Below, in pieces: positions 34,601 to 38,249 of a stretch of 38,249 bases of DNA (position 1 is its first letter; each line of letters begins with the position of its first letter). A model generated the notes under the pieces. The model did not search any database. It saw only the letters and a program-made list of their open reading frames with translations, and was not told the origin of the DNA. Position numbers and translations under genes: made by a program. Source of the DNA: a bacterium (GTDB lineage: Bacteria; Margulisbacteria; Marinamargulisbacteria; JABIPA01); NCBI GenBank assembly GCA_018699495.1, contig JABIQV010000166.1:1-38249 (forward strand), in the 5' to 3' direction.

Positions 34601-37600
34601 AAAATGGAACAGAACTAGGCGTTGGAATAGGAACTACCCTACCCGAATCAATTTTTCACTCTACAAAACCAATAATTTTTGGAACCACATTGGGTATTTC
34701 AAAGGAAAACGTATCAACTAAAAATACCCAAGTGCCTTCTTTAAATACCTTTTCCTTATTTGTTAAAGGAGAAAAATATTCTCCAGCTGGGGTGAAATGG
34801 GAACCCCTATTATCACCAGATCGAATTTATTATAATAATATTGTAAGCTCAACACAGTTCTCTTTTGTAGGAATAAATACAAAATTTCCACAAACCGACT
34901 TAGAAGTAAGCGGTTCGATTCAAGGAACGAGTTATATAGTCGGTGAAGAATTCAAAATAGACGATGTAGCAGAGATGTCTAAATTTCAGTTTAGGGAACG
35001 AGAATCAGATAGCAACGCAGACTTGAAAATAGTTGATAATTCATTAATTTTAGACGGTTCTGGAGGGGTGTCAAATATTTCAAAGGTTTTATCATTTGGA
35101 AGAGCCACTTTGGACAACCCGACAGGAAACCTTGTTTTTTGGGTCATCCCTCATTCTAGCGGAAAAGAAACCTTTGTTTATGAAGCGGACGTAATTTGGA
35201 ACGACGTAACGCCTAGCATTACTCTTACTGGAAATTATACAAATTCATTCAAAACTGTCCTAGATACTAGTGCAGAATATACAAACGAGATTAAAATAGG
35301 CACCCCTAACATTTATCAAGCTTACGAGGTGGCGTCCTATTTAACTCATGATGGGGATCATGAAAATGCTTTCAATTATACAAACACCAGTGTCAACATC
35401 ACGATAGACAGCTGGGCGCCAGCCGCCTCTTACAGTGCACCTTTTTCATTAAAAGGAGTGGACATCTCTCTCAATCAACCTGAAGGCGTCTCTTTTTCTA
35501 AAAATGGAATAGGAATAGGTCTAAACGTTGACGTAGAAAATATCAATGTACAAAGTGCAGAGTTAGGAAACGAAGGCTTTAATAAGGCGGCTATTTTTCA
35601 TGGTCAGGTTGGAATAGGAGGAACGCCAAATGCTGATTTAGATGTTTACGGTAGCGTTAATGCAACAAAAATAAATGTTACAAATAGACTCAGCACAATT
35701 GCTGCAAACATCGGCTCCTTTACACTTTTTGTTAGCGACAACGTTGGAATTGGAACCAGTTCACCTCAAACAACTTTTGAAATTATGGGTGACGCAATAG
35801 CGACAGATTTAAGTGCTGGCGGACTAAATTCAAAAACACTTAGCTTTGAAGATGATACCTTTAACATTTCAAATGGAAGAGTGAGTATTGGAACAACATC
35901 ACCAAGTGCTTTATTTGAGCTAAATAGAACATTTTCAAGCAGAGGTTCTGATTTTTTCTTCAAAAAAATAAGTGTTACTCTAAATAATGATTTGGTGTCT
36001 GGTCTTACAACTGAAAATATAACCGCTTTCGATGCCTCTATTAAATCAAATGACGAATTTAACACATTAGGATTATCATCCGATGCAGATATTTACGCGA
36101 TACCGATTAACATTGACCTATCAAATCTCAACGGAGAAAGCGACTCAAAAATTATAGGTTTAGACGTCACAACCTCATCCGGAAACGCAGGAACCCACTA
36201 CTCGTCAATTTTTGAAAATGGAAATATTGGAATAGGGACGTCGTCGCCGGCAGCTTCGGCTTCATTGCACGTAATTGGAACAATCAGAGCTATAAATTTT
36301 CCTACAACGTCATTTCTAGCCAATATACATGCTGCCTCATTTAATAGTCTAGTTGGAGATAACGATTATCTATTAGGGGACTCTGTGATGAATGAAGTGT
36401 CTCTAAACACCCTCTATCAATACGACGATATGTTTGTTTCAGAACCAATTAGTTTAAATAGCATTGAATCAGATATTGGCTATTTATTTATAGAACGTAC
36501 ACTCTCAGTAAATGGTACAACAACAATAAATACACTCATTAGCAACTCTATAACAGCGACTAAGGGCGTCTTCTCAAGCCTAGGAATTAACACATCTGTC
36601 CTTCCAAACAATGGCGTGTACGTTGATGACGTATTTAGTATGAATTCCTTGGTTGTTACAGAATCAATAACGGCTGGCGCACTTATTATAACCAATAATA
36701 TTTTAAGAACATATGGAGAATTCCAATATCTAGGTATAGGAACAACGACTGCCCAAAAACGACTAGATATTGCCCTATCGTCTAATAAAACATATGACGC
36801 CTCAGATAATAAAACGTGGGGCTCTGTTTACATTCAAAACAAAGGATCTGATCCAGGGACAACAGGGTCTGCAGCAGGAATAGAATTCAATATAGGAAAT
36901 ACAATTGCCGGAATAGTTGCCGTATCAACAACCAATTCAACGGTGACTGGGTCTTCATTAGTTTTCATTAATTCAAATACCTTAGGAACCCCATTAGAAC
37001 GCTTAATTATTTTAGAAGACGGAACTATTGGATTGGGAAGAACAAACCCAGGGAGCACCTTTCACGTCTCAGGAAATGCTTCCATAGACACCGTAGATAC
37101 GATAACCTCTGGTTTAATTACCCCACTAATTACAGTAGAGTCCACAGTAACCATTTCACCTTCCATAAATATTGAATTAAATACGGAATTTGAAAATTCA
37201 CTTTTAACATCTATTGTCCTCTTAGAAGAATCTACAACAACCCCTTCCGTCACACAAAATTATTCAAATATTTTTGTATCTAAGGACAGTAACGACGATT
37301 TATTTTTTACAACAACACATCCAGATGGAACACCTATAACAGGGAATATGTCTCAAGCATTAAGCTCTATCAAAAATAGGGTGCCTTATTTTGATCTTAA
37401 TCATAGCCTTACATCAGTTTCCGGACTAACCATCACTCTAAACGAAGATGTAGACATCTTAACGATAGGATCTTCAGACACAGGCGCAAGGCTCTATCAC
37501 GAAAATTATTTATCACTCGAAGAAACCGGGGAAGTTGATCTGGAGTCGATAAACACAGTATTTACACGACGTGTCACTCCTCGAACATTAGGATCTACCA

Positions 37601-38249
37601 TTTTTAATGGACTATCGATATCGGTAACGGCTAACACCGGAAGTTCTGCAGAATTAGCCACAAACGATTTACTCTACGGAATAAAAGTAGATTTAAGCAG
37701 TTTAGAGACGGCTTATCAAACAGAATCGGGCGTTCAGAAAACAGCTTTTAAGTACCCGGCTCTATTTTCTGGAGCAAGCGTTTACGTCGGAGCAGATACA
37801 CCCCTAATACCTTCCGCATCACTACATGTTAAGTCAATTACAAACACCAGTAGCTCCGCAAATCATGTGCTCTGGGTAAAAAGTTTGGCCAATGACGCTA
37901 CGTCAGATAATGCGCTCATCGTTAACCCAACTGGAAATGTGTTAATTGGAAAAAATGATTCATCCTCAAATAGTTCAGGAAGTGGTCGCCTCGTTGTTAC
38001 AGGAGAAAATAACAGCACGGATAAATCATTATCTATCAAAAATGCCGAAAAAACGCCTCTTTTGGAAATTCAAAACAATGGTGCTATCAATATTTCTAAC
38101 TCTGTATCAAACCTCACCTCGTTCGGTATTGAATCAGATGAAACAATTCTTGCAACGACTCTAAATGCGAACGAATTAAATGCAAATAAAATCAGTATGT
38201 CAGCAGGCCTTGTAATAAATAGGTCCGGCGAAATAGGAATAGGAACAAG
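31636..38249 (+). CDS. Giant secreted surface protein with GIGTT-type repeats and YadA-head-like segment (3' end outside window)
   Basis: A continuous frame from the ATG at 31636 to the window end, more than 2,200 codons, with no stop (each sequence line read in frame). Signal peptide about residues 1-25. The next 110 residues match the N-terminal module of tail-fibre-like surface proteins: a VTFVNGYFSLELG strand, then PLDPNLL, then SLTAIPYVIKTELADDV. After that come about 20 copies of a short unit of the form G-N-VGIGTTSP-x-LDV-G-T-N, at intervals of roughly 20 to 250 residues, for example near 32872, 34393, 35743, 36223 and 36727. Residues about 594-725 hold GTRLIWYPVRSALRIG followed by 14-residue YadA/Hep_Hag-like head repeats (NSIASGNFTSALGGRQNKVG). 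I saw only one Cys, in the signal peptide. The frame is probably an adhesin or fibre exported with the PorV-like barrel; any C-terminal sorting or S74 chaperone domain is beyond the window. Confidence 0.88.
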   Translation, partial: MNQIKKWLLTLLCIISFYTSAYSLAQPRSLAISGVFVHTGTDIRPSDSFIVTIGLQNTNIPSANAVFTETKEVTFVNGYFSLELGSPSHPLDPNLLSLSSPNISISLNGDKRFFSLTAIPYVIKTELADDVLIIESDKVTGNFISTVNIDTDIRIFSESSTSFNPIFFYNKLKNYFGINQATPNYKVDVNGTTHGTSYFKNGIELSNALTWKPTENGKIFIPKNTLNHVGIGLSRPKYNLDVAGTINATEYLVSSSVLTAALEWVSSTENSNNIYYENLEGNVSIGYVSAKEKLHLRNGIIVGTTLGTEEGSIKWTQTDFEGYTQEGWKSLTGMSGVGIKNGIAHFPNSDSESINSLTSFKFDAQNTQLGLGTTVPFATVGILSKTSETTENIILSVTTTANKKIFQIDGNGNIGIGTSTPEFLVDVDGLLNAEKILLGGIDFRNAIRSGTFWFFGPNGIYYNQGNVGIGRPDPSNRLELAQKFGSPDIDPAMTFSLGDISSYTLGIEAGKKGLFKVESGKQLGTTFPLFVSIDDRMGIGLEEPQGNLHVSGNSGAIFNGSFLKSIEDKSGDSEFESISDSSDYEAMGVTGNGTRLIWYPVRSALRIGHLDIFSPALGADWDHVPRTQEYNPVGYYSNVGKYSQIIGRNSIASGNFTSALGGRQNKVGGAYSSILGGQNSETQGDFSLALGSNVQALHHGSFIWGHSNLDQSATGTDNQFIIYSKGVGIGTTSTSRTELSVGVSITENTKKILNIVDENNISLFSILPSGNIILGNPNLSSEMISSLIVDGKTAVNTTNTIADLTIDSKYLITTLSEENNILTYNVFTAYGVEDETVSPAFVVDNLQRVGIGKYPTKEDPGLYITSGNIAATGYTLPTGEELSGDIPLIVWSWEHTTPNLFFPSGNVNDDGNIESTHNYVGIGTTSPNSLLELSKLTINPLGSDPVITFEIDSEDKYSIGVQDELSYFHFNEGGSLDSFTPSIVINSNENGTELGVGIGTTLPESIFHSTKPIIFGTTLGISKENVSTKNTQVPSLNTFSLFVKGEKYSPAGVKWEPLLSPDRIYYNNIVSSTQFSFVGINTKFPQTDLEVSGSIQGTSYIVGEEFKIDDVAEMSKFQFRERESDSNADLKIVDNSLILDGSGGVSNISKVLSFGRATLDNPTGNLVFWVIPHSSGKETFVYEADVIWNDVTPSITLTGNYTNSFKTVLDTSAEYTNEIKIGTPNIYQAYEVASYLTHDGDHENAFNYTNTSVNITIDSWAPAASYSAPFSLKGVDISLNQPEGVSFSKNGIGIGLNVDVENINVQSAELGNEGFNKAAIFHGQVGIGGTPNADLDVYGSVNATKINVTNRLSTIAANIGSFTLFVSDNVGIGTSSPQTTFEIMGDAIATDLSAGGLNSKTLSFEDDTFNISNGRVSIGTTSPSALFELNRTFSSRGSDFFFKKISVTLNNDLVSGLTTENITAFDASIKSNDEFNTLGLSSDADIYAIPINIDLSNLNGESDSKIIGLDVTTSSGNAGTHYSSIFENGNIGIGTSSPAASASLHVIGTIRAINFPTTSFLANIHAASFNSLVGDNDYLLGDSVMNEVSLNTLYQYDDMFVSEPISLNSIESDIGYLFIERTLSVNGTTTINTLISNSITATKGVFSSLGINTSVLPNNGVYVDDVFSMNSLVVTESITAGALIITNNILRTYGEFQYLGIGTTTAQKRLDIALSSNKTYDASDNKTWGSVYIQNKGSDPGTTGSAAGIEFNIGNTIAGIVAVSTTNSTVTGSSLVFINSNTLGTPLERLIILEDGTIGLGRTNPGSTFHVSGNASIDTVDTITSGLITPLITVESTVTISPSINIELNTEFENSLLTSIVLLEESTTTPSVTQNYSNIFVSKDSNDDLFFTTTHPDGTPITGNMSQALSSIKNRVPYFDLNHSLTSVSGLTITLNEDVDILTIGSSDTGARLYHENYLSLEETGEVDLESINTVFTRRVTPRTLGSTIFNGLSISVTANTGSSAELATNDLLYGIKVDLSSLETAYQTESGVQKTAFKYPALFSGASVYVGADTPLIPSASLHVKSITNTSSSANHVLWVKSLANDATSDNALIVNPTGNVLIGKNDSSSNSSGSGRLVVTGENNSTDKSLSIKNAEKTPLLEIQNNGAINISNSVSNLTSFGIESDETILATTLNANELNANKISMSAGLVINRSGEIGIGT

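Noticed and set aside
31899-37253. Several minus-strand frames of 60-120 codons, and a plus-strand frame at 37946-38164
   Set aside because: All lie inside the single large plus-strand frame and have no family features; they are shadows of the giant gene.
1-38249. CRISPR arrays, tRNA or rRNA genes, transposases and prophage genes
   Set aside because: None seen on reading the sequence and translated frames.

Overview
The window is AT-rich, densely packed chromosomal DNA from a bacterium with an outer membrane. The evidence for an outer membrane is a PorV-like beta-barrel, an OmpA-type MotB, a SPOR-domain protein and a giant secreted surface protein. TGA acts as a normal stop (for example in the ATGA overlaps). 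I cannot place the organism firmly. The mix of genes (C5-pathway tetrapyrrole cluster with a CobA-HemD fusion, an endonuclease Q relative, GIGTT-repeat surface proteins, type IX secretion-like pieces outside an obvious Bacteroidota background) suggests an uncultured diderm lineage. Margulisbacteria or a neighbour is only a guess.

Layout. 1-7153 (+) is a run of close or overlapping genes: peptide/nickel-type ABC importer (two permeases and one ATPase, first permease cut by the window edge), trpS, a six-hairpin-glycosidase-like protein, and an RlmD-type rRNA methyltransferase. 7473-10955 (+) holds an NhaC-family antiporter with an extra N-terminal ectodomain, and rho with its own promoter and terminator. 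11006-11784 holds no gene I can support. 11785-15975 (-) is the most striking unit: a secreted TPR/SPOR protein, a protein that reads as the C-terminal part of FliF fused through its membrane helix to FliG, then motA and motB. 16034-23125 (-) is ctpA-hemA-hemC-cobA/hemD-hemB-hemL, which takes glutamyl-tRNA to uroporphyrinogen III and precorrin-2. 23522-26751 (+) has gpmI and an endonuclease Q-like gene. 26927-29220 (-) has a FlgD-like orphan with a strong promoter and Shine-Dalgarno, a YitT transporter and a broken SDR39U1-type epimerase gene. 29286-38249 (+) has a DUF218 protein and then a secretion/surface operon: a small secreted protein that is mostly a type IX-like C-terminal sorting domain, a PorV-like barrel, and an open reading frame of more than 2,200 codons that runs off the window edge.

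The two parts most worth following up are the FliF-FliG fusion with MotAB, which looks like a reduced flagellum-derived rotor plus stator with no export apparatus or filament genes beside it, and the PorV-like/sorting-domain/giant-adhesin operon. Whether they work together (a motor moving surface adhesins) is speculation. Only the proximity and the gene content are seen.
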